A stretch of DNA of 64,000 nt from contig OZ257257.1 in assembly GCA_965279705.1 (NCBI GenBank), positions 2,046,001 to 2,110,000 on the forward strand, given 5' to 3'. Under the pieces are notes generated by a model. That model saw nothing but the letters and a program-made list of their open reading frames with translations, searched no databases and was not told the DNA's origin. Positions 26,808-34,809 of the stretch are shown one piece after another (position 1 is the first letter of the stretch; every line of letters begins with the position of its first letter). The translations under genes and the position numbers were made by a program. This DNA is from Stagnimonas sp965279705 (GTDB taxonomy: Bacteria > Pseudomonadota > Gammaproteobacteria > Nevskiales > Nevskiaceae).

Positions 26808-26850
26808 CAAAACAACAATCCGGCACCGGGCTTTGCAGGCCCGGTGCCGG
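26808..26850 (-). terminator. Terminator/attenuator after fliC
   Basis: On the minus strand CCGGCACCGGGC (26850 to 26839), seven-base loop, GCCCGGTGCCGG, then ATTGTTGTTTTG. A 12-bp perfect stem directly after the fliC stop, probably partial so that flaG-fliD are made at lower level. Confidence 0.8.
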
Positions 26851-26858
26851 TGCGTGCA

Positions 26859-27992
26859 TTAACCGCGGAGCAGAGCCAGCACACCCTGAGGTGCGGAGTT
26901 GGCCTGGCTCAGCATCGCCGTGCCGGCCTGCTGCAGGATCTGGCCGCGGGTGAGCGCTGCGGTTTCCTTCGCAAAGTCAGCATCCTGGATGCGGCTACGC
27001 GAAGCCGAGAGGTTCTCGGACTGCGTTGCGATGTTGGCGACCACCGAGCTGAAGCGGTTCTGGATGGCACCCAGATTGGCGCGCGTGGTGTTGACTGCTG
27101 ACAAGGCTGCGTCGATCGAAGCCAATGCCGTATCTGCACCACCTGTGGTGGTCAGATCCAGCGAGGCAAAGCCGGTGCTGCTGGCTGCCGTCGTGGTGCC
27201 GGCTGCGATACCGACGGCGGCTGCCGTGGCCGAAGCACCAGCCAGCACGATGTTGCCGGTCGAGACCAGGGTCGTCGTGGTAGCTGTTTCGTTGATGGCA
27301 TAGACGCCGGTGGTGTCGCTCACCGAGTTCACCGCATCGCGGAAGCCGCCTGCACGCTCGCTGGCCGAAGTGGCGACGGCAATCGCACCGACATCCGTGC
27401 CATTGACCGTCACGCCGCCAGCGGCGATCGCCGTGAGCGTGGTCGCTGCCACACCGGTGACTTCAGCGCGGGTGTAGGTGCCGAGGTTGGCCGAGCTGGC
27501 ATCGACGATCGAGGAGACGTTGATGGTCTCGCCGGCGTTGGCGCCGACCTGGAAAGCCTGGTTGGTGAACGAACCATCGAGCAGTTTCTTGCCGTTGAAG
27601 CTGGTGGTGGAAGCGACGCGGTCGATTTCGGCCTTCAGCTGCTGCGCTTCGGTGTTGAGGGCGGCGCGATCGGTGGTGCTGTTGGTGGCGTTGCGGCTCT
27701 GCACGGCCAGTTCACGAATGCGCTGCAGGTTGTTGGTGACTTCACCCAGCGCACCTTCAGCGGTCTGCGCCAGCGAGATGCCGTCGTTGGCGTTGCGCGA
27801 GGCAACGTCGAGGCCCTTGATCTGGCTGGTGAAGCGCGATGCGATGGCGAGGCCGGCGGCGTCGTCCTTGGCGCTGTTGATGCGCAGGCCTGAAGACAAG
27901 CGCTGCAGAGAAGTGTTGAGGTCGTTCTGGGAAGAGCTCAGGTTGCGCTGAGCATTGAGGGAAGCGACGTTGGTATTAATGACTGCGGACAT
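26859..27992 (-). CDS. fliC: Flagellin FliC
   Basis: A 377-residue flagellin. The D0/D1 N-terminus reads INTNVASLNAQRNLSSSQ, then LSSGLRINSAKDDAAGLAIA; the C-terminal D0/D1 ends in ILQQAGTAMLSQANSAPQGVLALLRG-type sequence (only part quoted as a landmark). The middle (about 170-285) is Ala/Thr/Val-rich and short, so the exposed D2/D3 part is small. The start at 27992 has AAGGAG seven bases upstream. A sigma-28-like promoter is about 85 bases upstream. Only one flagellin gene is in the window. Confidence 0.97.
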   Translation of the reverse strand: MSAVINTNVASLNAQRNLSSSQNDLNTSLQRLSSGLRINSAKDDAAGLAIASRFTSQIKGLDVASRNANDGISLAQTAEGALGEVTNNLQRIRELAVQSRNATNSTTDRAALNTEAQQLKAEIDRVASTTSFNGKKLLDGSFTNQAFQVGANAGETINVSSIVDASSANLGTYTRAEVTGVAATTLTAIAAGGVTVNGTDVGAIAVATSASERAGGFRDAVNSVSDTTGVYAINETATTTTLVSTGNIVLAGASATAAAVGIAAGTTTAASSTGFASLDLTTTGGADTALASIDAALSAVNTTRANLGAIQNRFSSVVANIATQSENLSASRSRIQDADFAKETAALTRGQILQQAGTAMLSQANSAPQGVLALLRG

Positions 27993-28078
27993 GGCGATAC
28001 TCCTTGACTGTGGTAATCCGGACATTCCGGCTAGGGCTACCAGCGGTTCGTGGATGACGCGCCGCTGCTACAAGCCGG

Positions 28079-28105
28079 TTAACGAACTGCCGCATAGTTT
28101 CTTGA
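28079..28105 (-). promoter_or_regulatory. Candidate sigma-28 promoter of fliC
   Basis: On the minus strand TCAAGAAA, 11 bases, TTCGTTAA, close to the sigma-28 pattern with exact spacing. The leader to the fliC ATG would be about 80 bases. Confidence 0.7.
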
Positions 28106-28147
28106 GGCGATTTGGCGCAAGACCGATGAGCGGACATGTGAGCGCGC

Positions 28148-29026
28148 TCAAAAGGTGTTGCGGGATGAAACGCTCGCGGCATCGCGGCTTTTCGCCACGC
28201 GTGCCACGGCTGCCGTGAGTTTTTCCGCGTACTGCGGGTCGGTCGCATAGCCGGCCTTTTGCAGGCCTTGGGCAAAGTCCTTCACGCTGCTGCCGGCCTT
28301 GATAGCCTCGGCATAGCGCGGGTTGCCCTTGAGGAAGCGCACGTAGTCGGCAAAGCCGTCGGCGCTCGTGTCGTAGGCACGAAACTGCGCGTGCTCGGTG
28401 CGGGTATTGCCGCCGTCCATCTCGACGGTCTTGGCGGTGACCTTGTCACCCTGCCAGCGGCTATCGGCCTTGATGCCGAACAGGTTGTTGCTGCCGCCCG
28501 CAGGCTGATGCGCGCCCCAGCCGGTTTCCAGTGCGGCGTGGCCCACCACGGCCTCGGTCGGCAGACCCAGCGCCTTGGCGGCGGTCTCGGCTTGCTGCCA
28601 GATGTTCTTGACGAAGCTGGAGATGCGGTCGGTGATCGGCAGTGTGCTGACCGACGTCGCCGCTGCGGCAGGCATATGCGTTATTGCAGAAGGAACTTTG
28701 GTATCTAGCGTCGGCGCGCTAAGCACCTTGGAACCCCGCAACTGCTGCACCAGCACATCCGCCAACCCCAAGCCCTTGGCGCTGATCTGCTGCGCCATCT
28801 GCTGATCGAACATGTCCTTGTAGAGATCAAGGCCACTGCCACCCATCAAGTCATCGCCCAGCGCCGTAGCACGCGACGACTTGAGTACCTGCTGGGTCAG
28901 CAAGGCCTCGAACTGCTGCGCCACCTTGCGGATGGTCGCGTCGTCCTTTGGGCTCGCAGCCGCATCGCGGCGAAGACCCGCCAGAGCTGAGCCACTGAGC
29001 GCATTGCCCGCGTCGATGTTGTTCAT
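28148..29026 (-). CDS. flgJ: Flagellar rod assembly protein / peptidoglycan hydrolase FlgJ
   Basis: A 292-residue two-domain FlgJ. Residues about 25-100 are the rod-binding domain (VAQQFEALLTQQVLKSSR, then MFDQQMAQQISAKGLGLAD). Residues about 140-285 are an N-acetylglucosaminidase domain with the catalytic Glu in AALETGWGAHQ. The enzyme opens peptidoglycan for rod passage in the periplasm. Its ATG overlaps the flgI stop (TAATG). Confidence 0.95.
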   Translation of the reverse strand: MNNIDAGNALSGSALAGLRRDAAASPKDDATIRKVAQQFEALLTQQVLKSSRATALGDDLMGGSGLDLYKDMFDQQMAQQISAKGLGLADVLVQQLRGSKVLSAPTLDTKVPSAITHMPAAAATSVSTLPITDRISSFVKNIWQQAETAAKALGLPTEAVVGHAALETGWGAHQPAGGSNNLFGIKADSRWQGDKVTAKTVEMDGGNTRTEHAQFRAYDTSADGFADYVRFLKGNPRYAEAIKAGSSVKDFAQGLQKAGYATDPQYAEKLTAAVARVAKSRDAASVSSRNTF

Positions 29027-30168
29027 TAGATGATGATCAGCTCGGCGCGCAGGGCACCGGCTTCGCGCAAGGCTTCGAGAATGGCGACGAGATCGCCGGG
29101 CGCAGCACCCACCTGGTTCACCGCACGGACGATCTCATCGAGCGAGACGCCAGCATCGAACTTGAATAGCCGCCCCGAGCCTTGCTCGATGCCGATGTTC
29201 GATAGCGGTGCTGCCACCGTCTGCCCGTCCGAGAACGCGCCCGGCTGGCTGACCGCCGTGCGCTCGGTGATGGTGACGCTGATCGAACCATGTGCCACCG
29301 CCGCTGGCCGCACCTGCACGCGCTGGCTGATCACCACCGTGCCCGTGCGCGAGTTGATGATGACGCGCGCCGGTGCTTCGCCCGGATCGACCTCGATGTT
29401 TTCCAGCTCGGAGAGATAGTCGGTGCGCAAGGCCACACTTTCTGGGGCACGCACCGCGACCGTCATGGGGTCGACTGCCTGTGCCGTGCCTGCACCCATG
29501 CGGCCGTTGACTGCCGCCGCCAGCCGCGCTGCGGTGGTGGCATCGCTGCGGTTGAGGTTGAGCCGCACTTCGGGCGCGGCACTCCAGGCCGTCGGTGCGG
29601 CGCGTTCGAGCGTCGCGCCGTTGGGGATACGGCCATCGCTGGGGATGTTGATGGAGACGCGCGAGCCGTCCTTGCCGTCGATGCCCAGACCGCCCACGAC
29701 GAGATTGCCCTGCGCCAGTGCATACACCTCGCCATCCGCACCCCGCAGCGGCGCCATCAGCAACGCGCCGCCACGCAGCGAACCAGCGTTGGCGATGGAA
29801 GACACCGTCACATCGATGCGCTGACCCGGCTTGCCGAAGGCCGGCAGCTCGGCGTGCAAGGCGACGGCAGCCACGTTCTTGAGCTGCGGGTTGACGTTGG
29901 GCGGAATGGTCACACCGAGCTGTTGCAGCGTTGCCTTCAGCGATTGGACGGTGAACTGCGCCTGCGAGGTCTGATCACCCGTGCCGTTGAGACCAACCAC
30001 GAGGCCATAGCCGACCAGCGCGTTGCCACGCACACCCTGCACGCTGGCGAGATCCTTGATGCGCTCGGCATGGACGGTGAGACTCATCAGCGCGATGAAG
30101 ACGACCACTACGCCGGCTGCGAGGCGAAGCGACCAGTGGATGATGAAACCGCGGGCGAACTGGCTCAT
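29026..30168 (-). CDS. flgI: Flagellar P-ring protein FlgI
   Basis: A 380-residue periplasmic ring protein with a cleavable signal peptide (LRLAAGVVVVFIALMSLTVHA). Family landmarks are RIKDLASVQGVRGNALVGYG, GLVVGLNGTGDQT and the C-terminal VNQVGAAPGDLVAILEALREAGAL region. ATG at 30168 has AAGGAG eight bases upstream; a GTG nine bases earlier is less likely. It sits between flgH and flgJ. Confidence 0.96.
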   Translation of the reverse strand: MSQFARGFIIHWSLRLAAGVVVVFIALMSLTVHAERIKDLASVQGVRGNALVGYGLVVGLNGTGDQTSQAQFTVQSLKATLQQLGVTIPPNVNPQLKNVAAVALHAELPAFGKPGQRIDVTVSSIANAGSLRGGALLMAPLRGADGEVYALAQGNLVVGGLGIDGKDGSRVSINIPSDGRIPNGATLERAAPTAWSAAPEVRLNLNRSDATTAARLAAAVNGRMGAGTAQAVDPMTVAVRAPESVALRTDYLSELENIEVDPGEAPARVIINSRTGTVVISQRVQVRPAAVAHGSISVTITERTAVSQPGAFSDGQTVAAPLSNIGIEQGSGRLFKFDAGVSLDEIVRAVNQVGAAPGDLVAILEALREAGALRAELIII

Positions 30169-30180
30169 GGCGCGCACTCC

Positions 30181-30891
30181 TTAAAAGGGCATCCAGGGCG
30201 AATCGAAGAAGCGCGCGAGCCAGCCCTTGGCGTTGGCATCTGCGAGCGCACCCTTGCCCTGGTAGACGATGCGGGCCTCGGCGATGCGATCCGAGGTGAT
30301 GGTGTTGGCGGGCGTGATGTCGGCACTGCGTACCAGGCCTTCGAGCCGCACGGTTTCTTCGCCCTGGTTGAGCCGCAGGCGCTTCTCGCCCGCGATACGC
30401 AGCACGCCGTTGCTGAAGCGCTCGACGACGCTGACGGTGAGGCTGCCTTCGAGCTTGTTGCTCTGCGCACTGGCACCCGCGCCGCCGAAGGTGCTGCTGC
30501 CGGAGATGCCGGACTCGAAGCCGATGCCCTGCCCCAGCAGTTTCACGTCGCCCAGCTCGACACTGCTGGCCTTGTTGGTGGAGGTGGTCGCGCTCTTGCT
30601 GGCCTGGGTTTTCTCGACCAGCAGCACCGTCAGTAGGTCGCCGCTGTTACGTGCCTTCACGTCCTCGAACAGATTGAGTCCTTGGTAAGGGCGATACAGA
30701 GAGCCTTCGCTCGCCACGCTGTTAACCACCGGCGGCGGGATGACGGTGGGCGGCGGCAGGCGGCCTTCGGGGATGGGGCCGGCGGCGCAGCCCGTGAGCA
30801 CGAGGGCGACGACCAGCAACAGACAGGTTGCGGCGTTGATGCCGAAGAACACCAGCGGCAACTGGGCGGGGCGGTGGCGGTGCAATCTCAT
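30181..30891 (-). CDS. flgH: Flagellar L-ring lipoprotein FlgH
   Basis: A 236-residue outer-membrane ring lipoprotein. The signal ends in the lipobox LTGC. FlgH landmarks are SLYRPYQGLNLFEDVKARN, GDLLTVLLVEKTQASKSA and VLRIAGEKRLRLNQGEE. ATG at 30891 lies nine bases after the flgG stop; a TTG at 30903 would overlap flgG and is the alternative. Confidence 0.94.
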   Translation of the reverse strand: MRLHRHRPAQLPLVFFGINAATCLLLVVALVLTGCAAGPIPEGRLPPPTVIPPPVVNSVASEGSLYRPYQGLNLFEDVKARNSGDLLTVLLVEKTQASKSATTSTNKASSVELGDVKLLGQGIGFESGISGSSTFGGAGASAQSNKLEGSLTVSVVERFSNGVLRIAGEKRLRLNQGEETVRLEGLVRSADITPANTITSDRIAEARIVYQGKGALADANAKGWLARFFDSPWMPF

Positions 30892-30899
30892 GGCGCGTC

Positions 30900-31688
30900 T
30901 CAACCCAAGCGTTGCGTGATGAACTGCAACATCTGGTCGGTGGTCGAGATCGCCTTCGAGTTCATCTCGTAGGCGCGCTGGGTTTCGATCATGTTGACCA
31001 GCTCTTCCACGACGTTGACGTTGCTGGCTTCAAGCGAGCCCTGCACCAGCGTGCCGAAGCCGCTCGCGCCTGCGGTGCCCGATTGCGGCGCGCCGCTGGC
31101 GGCGGTCTCGGCGTAGAGGTTTTCGCCCTTCGACAGCAGGCCGGCGGGGTTGATGAAATCGGCGATCTGGATCTGCCCCACCTGCGTGGCAGCCGCCTGG
31201 CCGGCGACGCCGACACTGACGGTGCCGTCGCTGCCGATGTTCACACTCTGTGCGCCCTGCGGCAGCGTGATGCTGGGTTGTAGCTTGAGGCCACCGCTGG
31301 TGACCAGTTCACCATCAGGATTGGTGCGGAACGAACCATCGCGGCTGTAGGCGACGCTGCCATCTGGCATCTGCACCTGAAAAAAGCCGCGACCGTTGAT
31401 AGCGAGATCCATGCTGTTGCCGGTCTGCTGCAGGTTGCCCTGAGCAAAGCTCTTCTCGGTGGCCACGACCCGCACGCCGGTGCCGAGCGTGAGGCCCGTG
31501 GGTGCGACGTCGTTCTGCGTGGTGGCGGAGCCCGGTGCGACTTTGGTCTGATAGAGCAGGTCTTCAAACGCCGCACGGCCTTTCTTGAAGCCGGTGGTGT
31601 TGACGTTGGCGAGGTTGTTGCTCACCACGGCCATGCGGGTCTGCTGCGCATCGAGGCCAGTCTTGGCAATCCAGAGAGCGGGGTTCAT
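30900..31688 (-). CDS. flgG: Flagellar distal rod protein FlgG
   Basis: A 262-residue rod protein. The N-terminus NPALWIAKTGLDAQQTRMAV and SNNLANVNTTGFK is the flagellar rod signature, and the C-terminus VNVVEELVNMIETQRAYEMN matches the FlgG/FlgE/FlgF family. The start at 31688 gives the exact family length. It is unusual that flgG is first in its transcript: the genes expected before it (flgBCDEF) are not here, and flgA diverges 174 bases away. Confidence 0.95.
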   Translation of the reverse strand: MNPALWIAKTGLDAQQTRMAVVSNNLANVNTTGFKKGRAAFEDLLYQTKVAPGSATTQNDVAPTGLTLGTGVRVVATEKSFAQGNLQQTGNSMDLAINGRGFFQVQMPDGSVAYSRDGSFRTNPDGELVTSGGLKLQPSITLPQGAQSVNIGSDGTVSVGVAGQAAATQVGQIQIADFINPAGLLSKGENLYAETAASGAPQSGTAGASGFGTLVQGSLEASNVNVVEELVNMIETQRAYEMNSKAISTTDQMLQFITQRLG

Positions 31689-31722
31689 ATCGTCAACCTT
31701 GCTGGGAACTTGAGCGCCTAGC

Positions 31723-31738
31723 TCCAAGTTCCGCGCCA
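31723..31738 (-). promoter_or_regulatory. Candidate sigma-54 promoter of flgG
   Basis: On the minus strand TGGCGCG, GAAC, TTGGA. It matches TGGCACG-N4-TTGCW except that the -12 C is G. The predicted start lies about 25 bases before the flgG ATG. Confidence 0.5.
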
Positions 31739-31811
31739 GCCTTTTGTCAGGGTTTTGACGCGCTCTGAAAATCGACGCGACGGAAGCCTGGCGTTCGCGC
31801 CGCTGAAGGGC

Positions 31812-31827
31812 TGGTATGGCACTTGCC
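31812..31827 (+). promoter_or_regulatory. Candidate sigma-54 promoter of flgA
   Basis: TGGTATG, GCAC, TTGCC: the GG and GC dinucleotides are ten bases apart as sigma-54 requires. The predicted start lies about 25 bases before the flgA ATG. Confidence 0.6.
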
Positions 31828-31862
31828 ATGAGGGCTGCAAGCCTTCGCAAAGACTGCCCACC

Positions 31863-32504
31863 ATGAAACGTCGCCACATCGCCCTGTTGTTGCTCAGCCC
31901 ACTCGCCGCGCAGGCGAGCGATGGCGTGAGTGCGGCGATGCAGGCGGCAAGCAGCGTATGGCCCGCTGCAAAAATCACTCCTTTAATGAGTGGCGCGCCC
32001 TGCGCGGCGGATGCGATCGCCGATGCACCCAGCAGCGCCCGCAACGGCTTGGCTCAAGTACGGGTGCGCTGCACCGGCACGCCGGGCTGGACGCGCTACA
32101 TCGCCCTGCGCGTTGAACAGACCACACTCATCGCCGTGCTGCGCACACCGCTCGCACAAGGTCAGGCTCTGACCGCAGATGCCATCGACTGGCAGCCGCG
32201 CGATGTCTTGAAGTTGCCTGCCGACGCGCTCACTCAAGCAGCCGCCCTGCCCGCGCTGACGGCGCGGCGCACGCTGCCTGCCGGCAGCGTGCTGGCACAA
32301 AGCCAGTTCGTCGCCCCCAAGACCATCGAACGCGGTCAGGCCGTGACGCTCATCTCCCGCGCCGCCGGCATGGAGGTGCGCGCACCCGGCGAGGCACTGG
32401 CCGATGCCGCGCTCGGCGGCCGGGTGCGCGTGCGCAACAGCCATTCACGCCGCATCGTCGAAGGCATTGCCCAGGCCAACGGCACCGTCGAGGTCGCCCT
32501 ATGA
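31863..32504 (+). CDS. flgA: Flagellar P-ring assembly chaperone FlgA
   Basis: A 213-residue periplasmic chaperone for FlgI with a signal peptide (MKRRHIALLLLSPLAAQA). The SAF domain is in the second half: LAQGQALTADAIDWQ, RRTLPAGSVLAQSQF, and the C-terminal VRVRNSHSRRIVEGIAQANG. The start at 31863 places the signal peptide at the N-terminus. It diverges from flgG and heads a flgA-flgM-flgN-PilZ gene series. Confidence 0.9.
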   Translation: MKRRHIALLLLSPLAAQASDGVSAAMQAASSVWPAAKITPLMSGAPCAADAIADAPSSARNGLAQVRVRCTGTPGWTRYIALRVEQTTLIAVLRTPLAQGQALTADAIDWQPRDVLKLPADALTQAAALPALTARRTLPAGSVLAQSQFVAPKTIERGQAVTLISRAAGMEVRAPGEALADAALGGRVRVRNSHSRRIVEGIAQANGTVEVAL

Positions 32505-32601
32505 GCCACTCTTCTTCCATCGCTATGAGCGATGGCTCGCAATCCGCCAGAAATCGCACACACCGTTCGTCGGCCGCACGGCGGTTTTTTGGCGAGACCT
32601 C

Positions 32602-32628
32602 TCAAGTTTTGAAAACAGCGGTCGAAAA
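32602..32628 (+). promoter_or_regulatory. Candidate sigma-28 promoter of flgM
   Basis: TCAAGTTT, 11 bases, GTCGAAAA, the best sigma-28 match in the window. It lies about 50 bases before the flgM ATG, as expected for an anti-sigma-28 gene with late expression. Confidence 0.75.
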
Positions 32629-32676
32629 CGCACTCAACAAGGCAGCACTTTCGCTGCCCGCACGGAGCATCAAGCC

Positions 32677-32976
32677 ATGAGCGCACGCATCGACGGTTCC
32701 TCAATCATCTCGATTGATTCGTATCGCACGAACGCACGGCCCGCGGCCGGTGCGTCCGTTGCACCCGTAGCGCCGGCACGGGCTACGGATACTGTCCGCC
32801 TGTCGGACGACGCCGTGGGCTTGAGTGCGTTGGACAAAACGCTCTCCAGCATCCCCGCCGTCGACCACGGGCGCGTGGCCGCGATCAAAGCCGCAGTGAC
32901 CGAAGGGCGATACGTCATCGACCCCGAAGCCATTGCCACCCGGCTGAGCCATTTCGACTGGCAGCTGGAGAACTGA
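32677..32976 (+). CDS. flgM: Anti-sigma-28 factor FlgM
   Basis: A 99-residue protein. The C-terminal half matches FlgM: VDHGRVAAIKAAVTEGRYVI and DPEAIATRLSHFDWQL. The N-terminal half is Ala/Pro/Ser-rich and probably disordered. FlgM holds sigma-28 until hook completion and is then exported. The start at 32677 has CGGAG nine bases upstream. flgN follows 18 bases later. Confidence 0.92.
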   Translation: MSARIDGSSIISIDSYRTNARPAAGASVAPVAPARATDTVRLSDDAVGLSALDKTLSSIPAVDHGRVAAIKAAVTEGRYVIDPEAIATRLSHFDWQLEN

Positions 32977-32994
32977 CCGCACAACCCGAGCGCC

Positions 32995-33447
32995 ATGACC
33001 GAGACCTTCCACGCGTCGCCTCTCTCAAACCTGATCGACCGCCAACTGCATGCCGCCGACACGCTGGAAGGCCTGCTGATGGCCGAATACAGCGCTCTGC
33101 TCGGCAGCGACGTGTCTGCCCTCACCGACCTCGTCGCGCAGAAACGCAGCATGGCGGAATCACTCGAACACAGCAGCATCGCGCTCAGCGAATTTACCGG
33201 CGGCGCACCTGAAAAAGCCGTGCTGCAGGCCGGCCCCGTCGCCATCGAAAAATGGCAACGCCTGGCTGCGATTGCCGACCGCCTGCGGCGGCAGAATCTC
33301 GCCAACGGCGCGCTGCTCAACGAGCGCCAGAACCGCCTGCGCTGGGTAGCTGAACGTGCCAGTGGCGACGCGCATGCCGTGTATGGCCCGCGCAGCTCCA
33401 CCACGTTTGCCTCGGCACTCAGCGGCCGCAGTCTGGCGCGGATCTGA
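32995..33447 (+). CDS. flgN: Flagellar export chaperone FlgN
   Basis: A 150-residue helical protein with FlgN features: LIDRQLHAADTLEGLLMAEY, a run DLVAQKRSMAESLE, and a distal RRQNLANGALLNERQNRLRW. It chaperones the hook-filament junction proteins FlgK and FlgL, which are not in this window. It follows flgM and precedes the PilZ gene by four bases. Confidence 0.88.
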   Translation: MTETFHASPLSNLIDRQLHAADTLEGLLMAEYSALLGSDVSALTDLVAQKRSMAESLEHSSIALSEFTGGAPEKAVLQAGPVAIEKWQRLAAIADRLRRQNLANGALLNERQNRLRWVAERASGDAHAVYGPRSSTTFASALSGRSLARI

Positions 33448-33451
33448 GCTC

Positions 33452-34204
33452 ATGACCGTCGCAGACCTATCGCCACCGTCTGTTGTGCCGGAGGCCGCCA
33501 ATGTGCCGCGCACGCCGCGCTGGATCAGCGACGCCGAGACCATCGGCAACCTGCTGTCGCAAGCCGCCGCCAAGCGAGTGGTGATCGCCATGGGCGGCAG
33601 CGATGGCCCCCGCAACGCCTTGCTGCTGCTGGCTGACCCGGTGGCGCAACGCCTCATCATCGACCCGCCGTTCCCACCGCTGACGCAAGCACCCGAGCCC
33701 GGGGCCATGCTCTCCCTGGCGACACGTCTCGACGGCGCATCGCTCGATTTCATGTCTGCGTTCGAGCATTACGCGGAAGTAGGCGGTGAGGAGGCCTTCG
33801 TGCTGCGCTGGCCCGAGCGCCTGCGCTATCTGCAACGCCGTAGCGCCTACCGCCTTGGCATCCCGCGCGAGCTGCATGTGCCGCCCGCGACCTTGCGCGA
33901 CAAGCGCGGGCCGGTGAAGGCGACGCTGGTGGATCTCTCGCGCTTCGGCGTGGGGGCAACCGTTGCGCGCCACACCGAGATACGGCCGGGCCAGTCCATG
34001 GACTGCACGATTCGCGTCGACGAGGTGGAGTTCACCGCAAGCGCCGAGGTGCGCAGCTGCATTGCCAGCCTCGACCGGCTGCGATTGGGTTTGCAGTTTG
34101 GCGACATTTCACCAACCGCCGCTGCCAGACTTTCTGCGGCAGTGGCGAAGCTGGAGCGCGTCAGCCTGCGCCGTGCTGCCGAGCGGCGCATACGCGAGAT
34201 CTGA
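33452..34204 (+). CDS. YcgR-like PilZ c-di-GMP effector
   Basis: A 250-residue protein with the YcgR layout: an N-terminal beta-barrel domain (about 30-125) and a C-terminal PilZ domain. Both c-di-GMP motifs are present: RRSAYR near residue 131 (RxxxR) and DLSRFGVG near 167 (D/NxSxxG). YcgR-type proteins bind the flagellar motor when c-di-GMP is high and slow swimming. The gene follows flgN directly, consistent with a flagellar brake. The start at 33452 overlaps nothing; a longer frame upstream runs inside flgN. Confidence 0.85.
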   Translation: MTVADLSPPSVVPEAANVPRTPRWISDAETIGNLLSQAAAKRVVIAMGGSDGPRNALLLLADPVAQRLIIDPPFPPLTQAPEPGAMLSLATRLDGASLDFMSAFEHYAEVGGEEAFVLRWPERLRYLQRRSAYRLGIPRELHVPPATLRDKRGPVKATLVDLSRFGVGATVARHTEIRPGQSMDCTIRVDEVEFTASAEVRSCIASLDRLRLGLQFGDISPTAAARLSAAVAKLERVSLRRAAERRIREI

Positions 34205-34265
34205 ACTGCGCGCAGCGGTGCGTCCTATCATCAAGCACTGATCCGTCTGCGGAGCCATTGCCTTG

Positions 34266-34805
34266 ATGAAATCTCTTGCAAGCCTGCTGCTCGCCACGCT
34301 GTTGCTGCCTTGGCCTGCAGCGCAAGCCACACCCGATCTGGTGGTGCTGGTGCGCCATGCCGAGAAGGCGACCACACCGGCCGACGACCCCGCGCTGTCA
34401 CCCGCTGGCCAGCAGCGCGCCGAAGCCTTGACGCAGGCGCTGGAACACGCGGGCATCACAGCTATCATCACCACCCAATTTCGCCGCACGCGCGACACCG
34501 CACAGCCGCTGGCCACACGACTGCACATTGAACCGCTTGTGGTGCTCGCGCGCCGCGGCGAATCCGCCGCCCATATATCCGAGGTGGTGGCAGCCATCCG
34601 CAAGCAGAGCGGCAACGTGCTGGTGGTAGGCCACAGCAATACCGTGGCCCAGATCGCTGCCGCACTCGGTGGCCCGGCACTACCGGACTTGTGCGAAACC
34701 ACCTATGGCTTAGCGCTGGTGTTGCAACCAAAGCTGAAGGACGCAGCACTGCTGCGCCTGCGCTATGGCACGGCTGATGCCGCAGCGCAGGCAGGCTGCC
34801 AATAA
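34266..34805 (+). CDS. Secreted histidine-phosphatase superfamily protein
   Basis: A 179-residue branch-1 histidine phosphatase (phosphoglycerate mutase-like, SixA size). A signal peptide (KSLASLLLATLLLPWPAAQA) is followed by the catalytic VRHAEK, the TQFRRTRDTA arginine segment and the second active-site His in VVGHSNTV. It should act in the periplasm on an unknown phosphoester. It converges on alanine dehydrogenase, four bases away. Confidence 0.85.
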   Translation: MKSLASLLLATLLLPWPAAQATPDLVVLVRHAEKATTPADDPALSPAGQQRAEALTQALEHAGITAIITTQFRRTRDTAQPLATRLHIEPLVVLARRGESAAHISEVVAAIRKQSGNVLVVGHSNTVAQIAAALGGPALPDLCETTYGLALVLQPKLKDAALLRLRYGTADAAAQAGCQ

Positions 34806-34809
34806 AGCG

